64,000 nt of DNA, from the NCBI GenBank assembly GCA_941918925.1, contig OW799233.1:132772333-132836332 (forward strand), read 5' to 3'. The position numbers and the translations under genes are program-made. Shown here one piece after another: positions 1-11,093 of this stretch. Numbering within the stretch: position 1 is the first letter of the stretch; every line of letters begins with the position of its first letter. The notes under the pieces are model-generated. The model saw only the letters and a list, made by a program, of their open reading frames with translations, did no database searches and was not told where the DNA came from. The stretch is from Phyto melanocephala (lineage: Eukaryota; Arthropoda; Insecta; Diptera; Rhinophoridae).

Positions 1-544
1 TCTCTGGAGATCTGGATGGATGTTATATCGTAGGCCAAATACAGAGTTTGAGGAAAGATTTATGATATCCACCGTAAATCACGGTGGTGGTGGTGTTATG
101 GTTAAGGGGTGTCTGACGGACACAGGTGTGGGCAATTTAACATTTATTGATGGGATTATGAATCATCGTAAATACATTGAACTCCTCAAGCCTAATTTAC
201 GACCTAGTGCAGAAAACCTGAGAATGGCAAATAAATTTCAATTTTACCAAAATAATGATCCCAATCATTGTACTCTTAACAAAAAACTTTGCCTCCTCTA
301 TAATTGCCCCAAAATAATAAAAACGCAGCCATAATCCCCACATCTAAACCCTATTAAACATCTCTTGGGACACGTGGAGAAAAAATTAAGAAATCGTAAA
401 TTAACAAACAAGAACCAAATGAAAAAGATCCTTCTGGTGGAATGGAATAAAATCGATCTAGAATATACTACAACCTTGGTAAATTCTATGCCAGATCGCT
501 TAAGAGAAGTAATTCGCCGACGTGGAAAAGAAAATCGGTTCTAA
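1..544 (+). pseudogene. Tc1-like transposase, C-terminal half, inactivated
   Basis: The frame starting at base 2 reads as the catalytic and C-terminal part of a Tc1-family DDE transposase, which cuts and pastes its own element. The string HGGGGVMVKGC, the FIDGIM segment and the closing VEWNKI...VNSMPDRLREVIRRRG block are all family-typical. The 5' part lies outside the window. One TAA at 332-334 interrupts the frame, which is otherwise open to the natural-looking stop at 542-544. The catalytic positions are also lost: the usual Asp before NDP is Asn (YQNNDP), and the Glu of the LNPIE block is Lys (LNPIKHLL). No right inverted end is evident after 544. Family assignment is confident from motif order; activity is excluded. 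Confidence 0.85.
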
Positions 545-559
545 AGTTCAAATACGTAT

Positions 560-1261
560 TATATCTTCCAAGAATATTAACTATGTCGAATACTTTTTTG
601 TTTAACTTTTTTATACATATATTATTTTTCAAAATGAATTTTTTTGTATGTTTGTTTGTGCTTTTTAGACGGTTAAACGGCTGAACCGATTTCCTTGAAA
701 TTTTCACAGAATCTTTTTGTATGTCTGGAAGGAACTATAGGCTATACTTTGGTTTGAAACTGTAAGTTGGCGAGGTGCCACGCCCTATTAAATAATAAGT
801 ATTAAATATTATATATAACGAAAGTTAATGCAGCAAGAGTCTTTAAATTAAGAACGGTAAACTTTGACATCCCCACGAACATTTGGGTGGAAAATGGGCG
901 GACTTTCAATAGTAGGCGTGGCCACATGAATAAAATACTAAAATTCGTATATTTGGAAAACAATATCGATTAGAGTAGTAAAATTTTGCAAGAGCAACTT
1001 TGACACCCAAATGAACATTAAGGCAAGAAATGGGTGCAGTATAAATAGTGGGAGTGGCTCCTACCATATGAATTAAATACTAAAATTCGTATATCTGGAA
1101 AACGATATCGATTAGAGTACTTAAATTTTGCAAAAGCAACTTTGATATTCAAATAAACATTTATGAAAAAAATGGGTGCATTAATAATAGTGGGCGTGGC
1201 ACCTGCCATATGAATTAAATACTAAAATTTGGGGTGGCGAAGCACACCGGGTATTAGCTAG
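560..1261 (+). mobile_element. DINE-1/Helentron-like non-autonomous Helitron
   Basis: The left part (about 640-780) carries the fly-type block around ACGGCTGAACCGATTTCC. The middle is a minisatellite, and the right end reads GGTGGCGAAGCACACC, able to form a small hairpin, followed about ten bases later by CTAG at 1258-1261 and a T. A hairpin then CTAG-T is the terminal structure of Helitron-type rolling-circle elements, and internal minisatellites are normal in DINE-1 relatives. There is no coding capacity. The left boundary is approximate. A shorter relative lies at 56885-57106. Confidence 0.7.
861..1250 (+). repeat. minisatellite of 136-142 bp inside the Helitron-like element
   Basis: Nearly three units follow one another, with ACTTTGA starting at 861, 997 and 1139. 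Each unit carries a GTGGGCGTGGC-type GC box, a CATATGAATTAAATACTA stretch and a GGAAAACGATATCGA block. Units two and three resemble each other more than the first. Confidence 0.75.
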
Positions 1262-1864
1262 TATTTTATAAAATTCCAAAATTTTTGTTAAGAATAAAAA
1301 TCTTCGTTCCCTAATAAAACACTTTCAACGATATTTTTGTTAAATAAAATAGTTCACGGTTTTTTATTGATAAAAACATGAACTTCTATGTCTATGTCGA
1401 ATAGTTTTTTTTTGACTTCTGTATGTAATAATATTATAATTTCATTCAAGCATGGAAACATGCAAAAACTTGTGACATATAAATAAAATGGTTTATATAG
1501 ACCGACATCCATTTTCTGCGTTCTTTCAAAAGTTTTATAAAAACACACAACGTTTAACTGGAAACATGCGAAAATTGTGTAAAAACCTCAACTGATGAAT
1601 ATACCCCAGTACTTGCAAAAATTTTACAAAAACACACAAGAGTTTGAATATGAATCAGAATATGGTCAGAAAAAACCTATAAACACTATTTTTTTCAAAC
1701 CTAATTCTTGGTTAAACAAATTATTATTTTTTAATGACGCAATATTTTCTAAGTCTTTCATTTTCAACTGTTATTTTGATTAAAATAGACAACAAAGATC
1801 TAAAAATTCATCGTCATGCTATTTCAAAAGTCATGCTATTTCAAAAGTCATTAAACAATATAAG
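1262..1864. other. A+T-rich interval, no gene seen
   Basis: Short open frames occur on both strands but none shows a family motif or composition different from the surroundings. Two partly similar stretches around 1520-1560 and 1613-1640, both with AAAACACACAA, hint at old local duplication. Confidence 0.5.
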
Positions 1865-2140
1865 GAAGACTTGAGCAGTGAAAGAAAACCTGGATTAGGG
1901 AAGAAAGGTTATAACAGATATTGGTAAGACATAAGAAGTCGAAGAACTCTTTAAAAGAGCATCGAACACTTTTATCTGAAAAGCAGCCCGTAATGTTAAA
2001 TGCTCTTGATTCTTTTGAGCGCAGAAGACGTATAAAGTTAAGAAATGTTAAGGTCGCAATGTGGTGAAGAACTTATAATCAAAAGAATACACCTGTTGTA
2101 TTGTGGACGATGAAACATATATGTATACTGGTAAAATTTT
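1865..2140 (+). pseudogene. degraded Tc1/mariner-superfamily transposase fragment
   Basis: The frame is heavily broken. It opens with a basic stretch (LSSERKPGLGKKG) like the linker region of these transposases, and ends with CIVDDETYMYTGKIF, which fits the block around the first catalytic Asp in several insect families. About 80 residues separate them, with several stops between. No inverted ends were found. The assignment rests on these two short blocks and is tentative. Confidence 0.4.
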
Positions 2141-3143
2141 TAGAAAATAAATACAAAAGTAACATATCAGTATGACCATTACATACATATATTAACACAG
2201 TTTTAAAATACTATTTCATAGTTATATGAACCTATTTGATTTTTTGACAAGCAAACCAGAAACTATTTAACTTTGCTCTGACAAGTTCCACTAAATATAT
2301 ATTTAATTTATGGACAAGAAAAAAATATCATTTAAAAAAAACCGTTAAGCAACTGTATAGATAATATAAAATAATTTGCTTAAAATTTTTTAATTTAATA
2401 TTTTTACATTTCCTAGCTGCTGTAGAGAATTCATTTAAGACCTTCATATGTCTTAATATATTTACTTTTATTTATTTTTATTTACTTTTTGGTATTTGTT
2501 TTGTTAAAAAAACATGGTTATACCTTTCGAATATCCTTTTTCAAAACGTTCGGCAGACTAAAATCTATTTAGTTTTGGCAAAGTCTATATGTGGCCGCAT
2601 ATATTTCTTTCCATGTGCTAGAAGAACTATACATTTTTGTGTTGCCAGGTTAAGTTAAGAAAAATTTTCAGCCAATTAATGTTTTTTCTATGACTATTTT
2701 AATTTTTAAAATGTTTTAAAAAAGGATAAACTTTGTAACAGTGTGTGCAGCAAAATTTGCAAATTTTCTAACAAAAGTTAGCTGTTTTGGCAACTTAACG
2801 TTTTATAATAGACTATTGAAATTAAACCATTAAACCGGAAAAATTATCAATAGTTGGAAATTTGATAAAATTTAACTATAACGTAGAATGTCCAAAAATA
2901 TTTATTAATAGTTAAAGTAAAAACGGTTCTTTTAATCTATTTGTAATAATATTTCAGTTTTGTTTTTCTCATTTATAATTTCTGGCAACACTGCCTAGTA
3001 TATACACACACGCTTATGCAACCAGATTGGTAATGGTCATTTAAGTCTTTAAGTTGTTCCTTATTTCTTGTACCATAACACTTTGGATATATGATTTGCT
3101 AGTTATTGTTGCCTGCATGCATGCAATATATGATAGTACATAC
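2141..3143. other. A+T-rich interval, no gene seen
   Basis: No motif-bearing frame, inverted repeat or tandem array stands out. GTTGCCAGG/GGCAACACTGCC-like pieces at about 2642 and 2984 are not convincing element ends. Confidence 0.4.
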
Positions 3144-3540
3144 ATACTGGGCCAATTCAAAGTAGACTCTCATATTGTACTATGTCATATAATTCATATT
3201 AATATGACTAGGGACTTTGAATACCTTTTGTTAACAAATTATGTATTTAATACAATAAAGAAGACAAAGAGATGACGCTGTTAAAAATTGTATGTATACA
3301 GGAAAGAAGAAAATAGAAAATATTCTCTCTGAGAGGTGAGAAGCGAAGAAATTCTCTCTGAGAGACAGTATGGTTAAAAGTATAACATAAACAATTTCTT
3401 ATACATAGGAAACAATTGTGTAAAGTCATATTATTTTTTTTGTATGGAAATTACTAACAAAAATTTTAGGCATGCATAAAATAATATGAAATAGTACAAA
3501 TATGACTGATATGCAACCACTTTGAATTGGCTCACTATAT
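3144..3540. mobile_element. 397-bp MITE with imperfect long inverted ends
   Basis: The left end GGGCCAATTCAAAGT (about 3149-3163) returns inverted as ACTTTGAATTGGCTC (about 3518-3533). The complement continues inward for about 50 bp with mismatches, including a shared TTGTACTAT-type block. No transposase is encoded. The inside holds two direct copies of ATTCTCTCTGAGAG about 30 bp apart. The superfamily is not identifiable from these ends. Confidence 0.65.
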
Positions 3541-4320
3541 CCTTAATTCAATATAACAGTTTCTAGTCAATACAGGTATAAGCAATAACAACACACATAC
3601 ACATAACAATACATTTATGAATTTATTTGTGTTTCTTCTTTAAGCTGTCACAGCACACCAACGAGCCACTCAAAGACTTGAAGATGTATTGGACTTAAAG
3701 TTATAAGTAACTTTTAAAGGTTGTTTTATGGTCGATTTTATGGTCAGGTGTTAAAAGGAAATTTACTTCGGCCACTTGACATAAATGTATTTAAAGTCAC
3801 CAGACAACATACTAAGTACCTATAAATATTTTTATATATTTTTTTTTATTTTATTTTCTTTTCTTTTGTACAAAGTTTTAGTGTTTTTTAGTTTAGAATT
3901 TACAACAAGTTGCCATGGTTATTTATTTGCATGTTGGATACTAAAAATTTACGAACAACATATTTAACCCTTTTTAAGTAGAACTGTGAAAAATGTTTTT
4001 ATGTGCACAATACATATTCATTTGCGAGTTGTTGTTTTAATACTCTGGCAAAGTGTGACCATATTTATGTTATGACATCAGGATTTATAGCATTGATAAA
4101 TATCTACCAAGTGATTAATGGCCATTAACGAATTGTTATTAATATTTTAATAATAGTATTTTTTCTCCATATTAAAGCACTCTATAAAAGGACATATAAA
4201 CAAATATATAAACCGCGATTGTCGCGCTGGTTTTTAATAATTTAAAGAAATTGTTAATTTGTTGAAACTTTTCTATGTTAAATAATGTTATGTAATATAT
4301 GTATATTGTTAGAATATTTT
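3541..4320. other. A+T-rich interval, no gene seen
   Basis: I see only short open frames without family features. A 60-residue hydrophobic frame at 3785-3967 is T-rich and probably chance. Confidence 0.4.
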
Positions 4321-4324
4321 CTAA

Positions 4325-4690
4325 AGGGTGATCCAACCATAATGCAAGATATTAGTTGTGAGTCACACTTTAACGCCAAGTTTTTTGCCAAACTTAATTT
4401 CATATATGTTTGACAAACTAAATCATGTCCCCATGGTGCACAACTAACCAACGCGTTCAAGTCAAAATGCCTTTCATACATTTCGTGATTTTTTTTGGTC
4501 GGCATTATCTACCAAATGTGTGCACAAGAGGGAGAATTGTACGCAAATTTCTGTAAACTGAATCTGTAGGAAATGCAAAACACATGTATATGCTTGCCCA
4601 GTTCGTTCTGAGGAAAAAATTGCTATTGTGGCAGAAGAGCTGTCAACCTCGACTCATTACGAACATCACTGATGCTAATTTTGAATAAAG
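4325..4690 (+). mobile_element. internally decayed mariner-type element (N-terminal remnant)
   Basis: The stretch begins with AGGGTGATCC, like the AGGGTGGTT end of the related copies embedded in family A at 8942 and 34811. All three share a colinear series of blocks: TCAAATCAAAATGC-like, GGGAGAATTGTA, AAATTTCTG, and AGTTCGTT. They end in a coding-like piece (about 4610-4670) reading VRSEEKIAIVAEELSTSTH, which fits the segment between the two helix-turn-helix units of mariner-type transposases. The rest of the protein is missing. No right end was found. Confidence 0.5.
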
Positions 4691-5564
4691 ACGTTTACTG
4701 GATTAATAGGAATAGTTGGTTAAACAGATAATGCGTGATTCGATTAACGTCAGCTCCGACATATAATGTCATAATCAGACGGTGTTTTACCACTGGGTTA
4801 GGTCCGCGACTCCCAACAAGATCCCTTTTGATCATACTGTGCAGCTCAGGCATGTCACCTAGCTCGAGAGCTAGGCTACACAGAAAAAATTATCATGAAA
4901 ATATTTTCAAACAAACGTTTGCCTTAATTTAATTTAAAATTTCTATTAATATTTAAATTGTTTCAAATAATTTTGTGTTTGATTGTTTCATTAGTTTAAC
5001 ACATATGCTAAAACAACGAATTCAGTTTTTTTATTTGCAGTTAGTATGCGTTTTCATTGTTTGTTATTTTTAAAGTTAATTTTATAATTCTTATTTAGAT
5101 GAAGATACTGTAGACTAAAATATTTTAGTTTGATACAATACTCTGAAGAGGCTTTTTTCTTGTCTTGTGTGTCATACGTCTATTTTTATTAATTAAATAA
5201 TTCTCTTTGATTAAATAGTTCATTGAGATTTTAAGTAGCTTGCAACTGATTCATTCTCTGAAATTTTTGTCTGAATTAAACAAATATTTTTGAACTAATT
5301 CTAAAAAAACATTTGTAAATTTTTTCAATAAACTTTTTATTTGTTTTTGTTAATAATTTGTTTAAAAGTCGGAAATACTTTAATAAAAAATTTTACAGAT
5401 TCAGAAATAAAACTGTATTGGAAAAAAAATATTTTTTTGGTTTGAATTTACAAATTAAGTGATAGGTCCTCACTCAAACAAATATTATATTTGGTTCTCT
5501 AAATGCCTTTATTGAATCAGAAATATAATTTTTTTTGTGTATCTATCCCCTTAAATTGTGTCTT
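4691..5564. other. A+T-rich interval with a short interspersed motif
   Basis: CACAGAAAAAATTATCATG at about 4879, followed by CAAACAAACGTTTGCC, resembles CACAAAAAATTATTATC at about 8439 followed by CAAACAGTTGCCG. This suggests two decayed copies of one element end. No coding signal was found. Confidence 0.35.
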
Positions 5565-5984
5565 TCACTACATACTATACGTGAAAGAAGCCAATTTACC
5601 TACCATGTTACTTCTGTTGAAAGGCAACAGCACCCTGAGACATAAATTGTTGCCCAAAGGCCACGATGTCGTCGTTCCATCGTGAGCATCAGCCGTTAAA
5701 CCATCAGTCTCTATTTGGTTAAGATGGTAACAGCAGTTGTCTAAAGTCTGATCGAAGTCAAGCATCTGACATTGACCATCCTTGATACGTTTCCCGTTTG
5801 GGATAACCACGTGCTCTCCGAAGAGACCCTACCAATAACCAGTCCAGAACAAATTTTGGCGGCTTAATGGGAACCGTTGTACCAGATAGGTCTTTGGTTA
5901 GCCTCGAATTCATGCTCCTGACCAAGTTATAACTCCAAGAAGCTTGAGGTGTTGGTCTCACATCTCTATCCCGTACTGAAAATC
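5565..5984 (-). other. unassigned repeat-like block, less A+T-rich than surroundings
   Basis: Base composition shifts sharply to about 45-50% G+C. On the minus strand two overlapping open frames cover it, 5758-6015 (85 residues) and 5568-5810 (80 residues), in different frames. This suggests one decayed coding or transcribed element with a frameshift near 5800. I recognise no domain. It abuts the mariner relic starting at about 5985, so one may have inserted into the other. It could be part of a non-LTR element's untranslated region; that is a guess. Confidence 0.35.
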
Positions 5985-6590
5985 CACCAAGGCCAGGAAA
6001 TAGCCAAGGATACATGCCCCAAGGGGGAAATTAAACAGACGAAAGTGAATAGTGATTTTATAAAGAAAATTATCTTTAACTACGAGGCACAACCATAATA
6101 GCTTCATTAGGGAAAATGAAAAATCACGAGTGATTGTTGAAAAGCCGATGCATTTACAAAGAGCGACAGTTTGAAGCACATAAGGGGTTGCGGCGTCATC
6201 GGGTCGTATTTCTTCGAAATTAATAATGACCAAGCAGTAACCGGTGTTCGATATCGCGATATGATAATGGACAGAAATTGAAGATATGGGCATAAATAAT
6301 ATTGGTTTCAACTGAATGTTTGCCACACAACCAACGAAACTATGGCTCTTTTGCGCGAGAAATTCAATGTTTGTGTTATCTCACGTCGTGACTATGTTAA
6401 CTGGCCGCATTAATTATATGATTTTAAGCCGTTGGACTTATTTCTTTATCTTTGTCTTAGCGGAAAGGGTTTACATGTGCAAAGTCTATCATGTTTCATC
6501 TGTCATAACATATATTTTCACGCGTTAGCCCGAATACAAATTAAATAAAATGGAATTTAACAATTCTGTAATAATTGGATTAATTATTGA
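5985..6590 (+). pseudogene. mariner-type transposase, catalytic and C-terminal part, inactivated
   Basis: Read across three frames, the blocks appear in family order: NSDFIKKIIF, then VIVEKPMHLQRATV, GCGVIGSYFF, GVRYRDMIM, WFQLNVCHTTNETMALLREKF, VISRRDYVNWP and FKPLDLFL. These correspond to the catalytic core and C-terminal region of mariner-superfamily DNA transposases. Several stops and frameshifts interrupt it, and the block after WFQ has lost the catalytic Asp (LNV instead of an acidic turn). The N-terminal DNA-binding half is absent; its place is taken by the unassigned block at 5565-5984. No inverted ends were found. Confidence 0.75.
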
Positions 6591-6871
6591 CCTTGCGGAG
6601 CAATTATCACTACAATAGTTGAAATTTGCTAGACGATGGATATAATGAGAAATCTGATTTTATGCAACATATTTCAACTCCGTTCATTGAAGGTATTTTT
6701 TGACACTTGTACTTTTTGTATAGTGATACTTTGCAATTTGAAGCAGTTATATATTTATTTTTTTTAGTGCAAACACTAAAATAATTAAAAGATGTTGAGT
6801 GAAACATAATGAATTACGAACATCTTTTTAAGATGTAGGAAAAGGTTGACACTCAAACCTGTACAATTTAA

Positions 6872-7360
6872 GCTCTAAACACATAGACGCCAGCAGACTT
6901 CACAACTTCACGGCTTCAAATGCTGCCAACTTCAAATGCTGCTCTGAAGTCAGCTTCATAATTATTTTGAAGACAGCAACAACATAAAAATCAGCTGATG
7001 TGTATTTTAGCAATACAAATTTCAGGGATGCCGCATATATATATATTAAAATGAATAAAATTAAAGTTATTGATAAACAAAAATGTAATAATATCACGAA
7101 AAACTATAAAAACACATACATTTATTTCTTTATTGTATTTTTGGTAATGTTCTTTTATGTTTAATATCAAAAATAAGTTTTTGTTCTTTTTTTTTCCAAT
7201 TTAATATATATAATGGCAACACTATATTTGTTCTTGCTGCCCGTCAAAATAGAAAATAGCCTAAGTTGGCAGCAGCAGCAAATGCTGTTGTGCAGTCGTG
7301 CTGCTGTGCTGCCGTCAAAATAATCGTTTTCATTTAAACTGTCGTCTATGTGTTTAGAGC
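6872..7360. mobile_element. 489-bp MITE with perfect 18-bp inverted ends
   Basis: GCTCTAAACACATAGACG at 6872-6889 is exactly complemented by CGTCTATGTGTTTAGAGC at 7343-7360. Just inside both ends are GCTGC/GCAGC-rich stretches that also pair (about 6890-6950 against 7268-7310), so much of the element could fold on itself. There is no coding capacity. I find no clear target-site duplication, so the superfamily stays open. Confidence 0.85.
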
Positions 7361-8609
7361 ATTATATGGGCAGATGTTGACATCTTCTTGATTTGATGTA
7401 AAATGTGCTCAAGTGTAAAAAGGCTATAAGTGAAATGTGCTTAAAAAGGAGCACATCTACTCTCTGTTGTTTTAATATTAGAAAAATTAGTGAAATTGGC
7501 GAAACCCTAATTAATTCGTACCTGAATTTTTTTCCTATCTAGTCCTTTCCCACAAAACTATTATATCATTTGAAATAACAGCCTCTATTTAGGTAATAAA
7601 TACGCTATAAAATATTTAATGGGTTAATTTAATAATTTTCTATACATAAAAGTTTAATTACATATACACTAGGTTATTTAGATTTTCATTTAAGCTCTTA
7701 CTACAAATAAAATAATACTGTTGCTGTTGCATTTATAAACTATAGTTTTGACTTTACAGGGCTTAAACATAAAATTCTAAACAATGTAACATAATTTTGT
7801 AACACATACACGCTATACATAAATAAAAAAAAATACAAAATATTATAAAATTTTGTGGAAAATTGTAATAAAAGTCAAATGGTTACTTGCTGGCTAAAAC
7901 CTAAAAGTTGCATAAAAATATTTAAAGTTTTATACAAAAAAAAAATAATAAATAAAAACAATTTTACATAAACACAGGCTGCAGTCTTAACACCCTTAGT
8001 CAATACTTTTTCAAACCCTTGTTTTTTTAGGAAAAAGAAAACTTAAAAAAACTTTTCCTTTTACTAGGGAATTCAATAAAAACTTTTTTGCATAATTCTT
8101 GTTTTTTTTTTTTTTTTTGTTTAAATTGTTGTTTTTGTAGCAGCAATCAACAAAGACTTAATTTAAGTAAATACTAATAAATAACAAAATACATTTTAAA
8201 AGCTTTTAAAGTGTTTGTAAAGCTATGAACAAGTGAGAGTGACAGAGAAGGAGAGAGAGTTGTAAAGATGCTAAAGCTGGTTATGAAGATTCTAAGTTGG
8301 TGTCTTAATTAAGCAACAAAATCAATTGATGGCGAGTGGTTTTTTGAAATAAAGTATGAGTAAACTCATAATAGTATTCATAACAACAATATAAATAACG
8401 TAGAAAATCAATCAAATATTATTTAAAAGTCTTCGTACACACAAAAAATTATTATCAAAATATGTTTAAACAAACAGTTGCCGTAAACTAATTTCATAGT
8501 TTTTTTAAGCTGAAGGTCTATTCAGTAATAACAAATTTTTTTGTTCTATTATTTGATCAATAATCCGCTACGCTATAGAACAAAACAATTTTTTATTATT
8601 GAAAAGATC
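7361..8609. other. A+T-rich interval, no gene seen
   Basis: The stretch holds a T18-like run near 8102-8120, a GAGAG-rich patch near 8245-8262, and the CACAAAAAATTATTATC element-end-like motif near 8439. No supported gene. Confidence 0.4.
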
Positions 8610-8941
8610 TTATACTACATTTACACCTAAGCGAAATCTAGTAGATTTGATTTGAAATCTTTATTAAAATCTAAACCGTTTAAACCACTGTTTTTGACAT
8701 TTTGCAAGATTTCGTTTTCAAAACAATATACTTATTTACAAGGTGGTCTGAGAGGCTCTCTATGCTCTACTTCTCCAAAATTCAAACTCCATATAAAACA
8801 AGTAAGAGCACTATATTCGGCTGTGCCGAATCTTTTATACCCACCACCAATTTTGTGTACATTTAAAGCACAATATTTATTATTTTGTTAATCATTATGG
8901 AATAATCTCTTTATAATAAAATATGTATCACTTTCTTTGTA

Positions 8942-9480
8942 GAGGGTGGTTAAATTTTAAGGGCCCAAGTTGAAGGTGAACTACACCTAGTCTTTAAGTT
9001 TGTTTTCTGCATTTTACTTGACATTTCTCAATCTCAAACTTACTCATTTTGATCCGTGGAAAGATACGCAAATGAGCAACGCTTTAAAGTTATTCAGGTT
9101 TTTTATAAAAATGGGCGTTCAAATCAAAATGCATTTTGTGCACTTCGTAATTCTTTTGATCAACATAATCGTTCAAATTCGTCCACAATCGGGAGAATTG
9201 TAAAAGATATTTAAATTTCTGCAAAACAGGTCTGTATAAAATGTTAGAAAATCTGTGAATGCCTTCTTAGTTCGTTGAATGGGAACTATTGCTGTTTTTT
9301 GCGATAGTGTGGCAAAAGAGCAGTCAACCTCGACTCATCATCATGCCCAATAATTGAGCATCAACATTGTCATTGAAAATTTCGACCATCAGATAGAGGA
9401 GTGGCGCCAAGGATGGGGGGGCCATTTGGCCGATATTTTGTTAAATACATAATTGAACCATACAAATATTATCATTATAA
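8942..9480 (+). pseudogene. internally deleted mariner-type transposase relic within family A
   Basis: The piece starts with AGGGTGGTT. It carries a remnant near 9300-9350 (VAKEQSTSTHHHAQ) of the segment following the first helix-turn-helix. It ends with GWGGHLADILLNT and a stop (about 9412-9451), the GGHL-D-I-x-F/L ending seen in many mariner-type transposases. The catalytic core between them is gone. Because the same piece is in copy 2 (34811-35349), it was carried along when family A multiplied. Confidence 0.55.
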
Positions 9481-9624
9481 AAAGAAATAATAATATCTTA
9501 AATAATTTGTGTTTTATTTAAATACAACATCGGTCCTTAAATGAAATAAAATTCAATGAAAGTGTGTTAAAGTAGCTGTGTCAATAAAGTTTCTACTAAT
9601 AAATACAACTTAAATATTTCAATA

Positions 9625-10605
9625 TAGCCCTTTATTTTCCCAAAAACTTTGTCAATAGAGAAATTACATGAATTTAAGGTAAGCCGTTGTATGGGAGGTA
9701 GGCGTTAAAGTGGCCGTGTCACCTAAACTTTTTGGCACAACAATAATATTGATTAGAAGGATATACACAGCAAATTTGATCATCATACCTCTAATTCTGG
9801 CGGTTTTATGAGCTTTTAAATTTCATTAACGGTAGATTACGTGAAAAGTGGGCGTTATAGTAGGCGTGTCAAAGTTGTTTTGGCGAATGAGTACAACTTA
9901 GGTGTTTCAATATAGCCCTTTATTAATCCAAAATCATTATTAATAGAGAAATTAGAGGAATTTTGAGTAAAACGTTATATGGGAGGTGGGCGTAAAAGTG
10001 GGCGTGGCAACTCAATTTTCTAGCACAGTAATGACATTGCCTAGGGGGATATACGCAGCAAATTTTATCATAATACCTCTTATTTTGGTGGTTTTATGAG
10101 CTTTTAAATTTCATTAACGGTATATAACGTGAAAAGTGGGCGTTATAGTAGGCGTGTCAAAGCTATTTTTGCGAATGAGTACAACTTAGGTGTTTCAATA
10201 TAGTCCTTTATTATTCCAAAATCTTTATTAATAGAGGAATTATATGAATTTTAAGTAAAACGTTATATGGGAGGTGGGCGTAAAAGTGGGCGTGGCGCCC
10301 TAATTTTCCGGCGCAGTAATGACATTGCCTAAAAGGATATACGTAGCGAGTTTGATCATCATACCTCTAATTTTGGCGGTTTTATGAGCTTTTAAATTTC
10401 ATTAACGGTATATAACGTGAAAAGTGGGCGTTATAGTGGGCGTGTCAAAGTTGTATTTTCGAATGAGTACAACTGAGATGTTTCAATATAGCCCTTTATT
10501 ATTCCAAAATCTACATAAATTGAGAAATTATATGAATTTTGGGTAAAACGTAATATGGGAGGTGGGCGTAAAAGTGGGCGTGGCACATTGATTTTCCGTT
10601 ACAAA
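9625..10605 (+). repeat. 288-bp tandem array in family A (three units plus a partial)
   Basis: The marker TATAG(C/T)CCTTTATT recurs with TAG at 9625, 9913, 10201 and 10489, exactly 288 bp apart each time. Each unit carries GTGGGCGTAAAAGTGGGCGT-type GC boxes, a GGATATACGCAGC block and TTCATTAACGGTATATAACG. The fourth unit stops after about 115 bp. Confidence 0.9.
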
Positions 10606-11041
10606 AAAGCGTCTCACCAATAAATAAAGTGTGCAAAATTTCAGAGTCGTACATCTAATTTTGTTGCTTTTATGACGTTTTTGTTTTTAAATATACCGAA
10701 AAATACACTGTGCGGTATAAATTTTCGTACATTTTGATCGATAACTCCTCTCCTAATGCATAGATTTAGACAATTTTCGGGGAAAAATAGTGCTTTTTTT
10801 CAGGAAATATATATTCGAAGTTTCATGAGTCTACGTTAATGCGTTTGGACACAATTCCATTTTATTCGATGTTTGAAGGACACGGTTTTTTCGACCTACT
10901 CTTGCTTTTCGAGCTATAACTCTCTTCCTAATATTCCGATTTAGCCCATTTTCAATACCAAACAAACCTTGTCTATAAGAAAGATTCTGGCAAAATTTGA
11001 GCCCCCTAGCTTTTTCGGTGCGACCTCTATCGTGCTTTCAA

Positions 11042-11093
11042 CAGACGGACAGACGGACAGACGGACAGACGGACAGACGGACAGACGGACGGA
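11042..11093 (+). repeat. CAGACGGA octamer array, six units
   Basis: Six exact CAGACGGA units run from 11042 to 11089, then CGGACATAGCTAGATCG. Copy 2 has eight units at 36923-36986. The inverted third copy has only about three near 62980-63005. Confidence 0.95.

Noticed and set aside
5568..6326. Minus-strand gene made of three overlapping frames
   Set aside because: The part beyond 5985 is antisense to a clear mariner-type transposase; only the 5565-5984 island remains unexplained.
9625..10605. Possible rDNA spacer-type promoter repeats
   Set aside because: The 288-bp units contain GC boxes but there is no rRNA sequence near, and the same array is carried by every family A copy.
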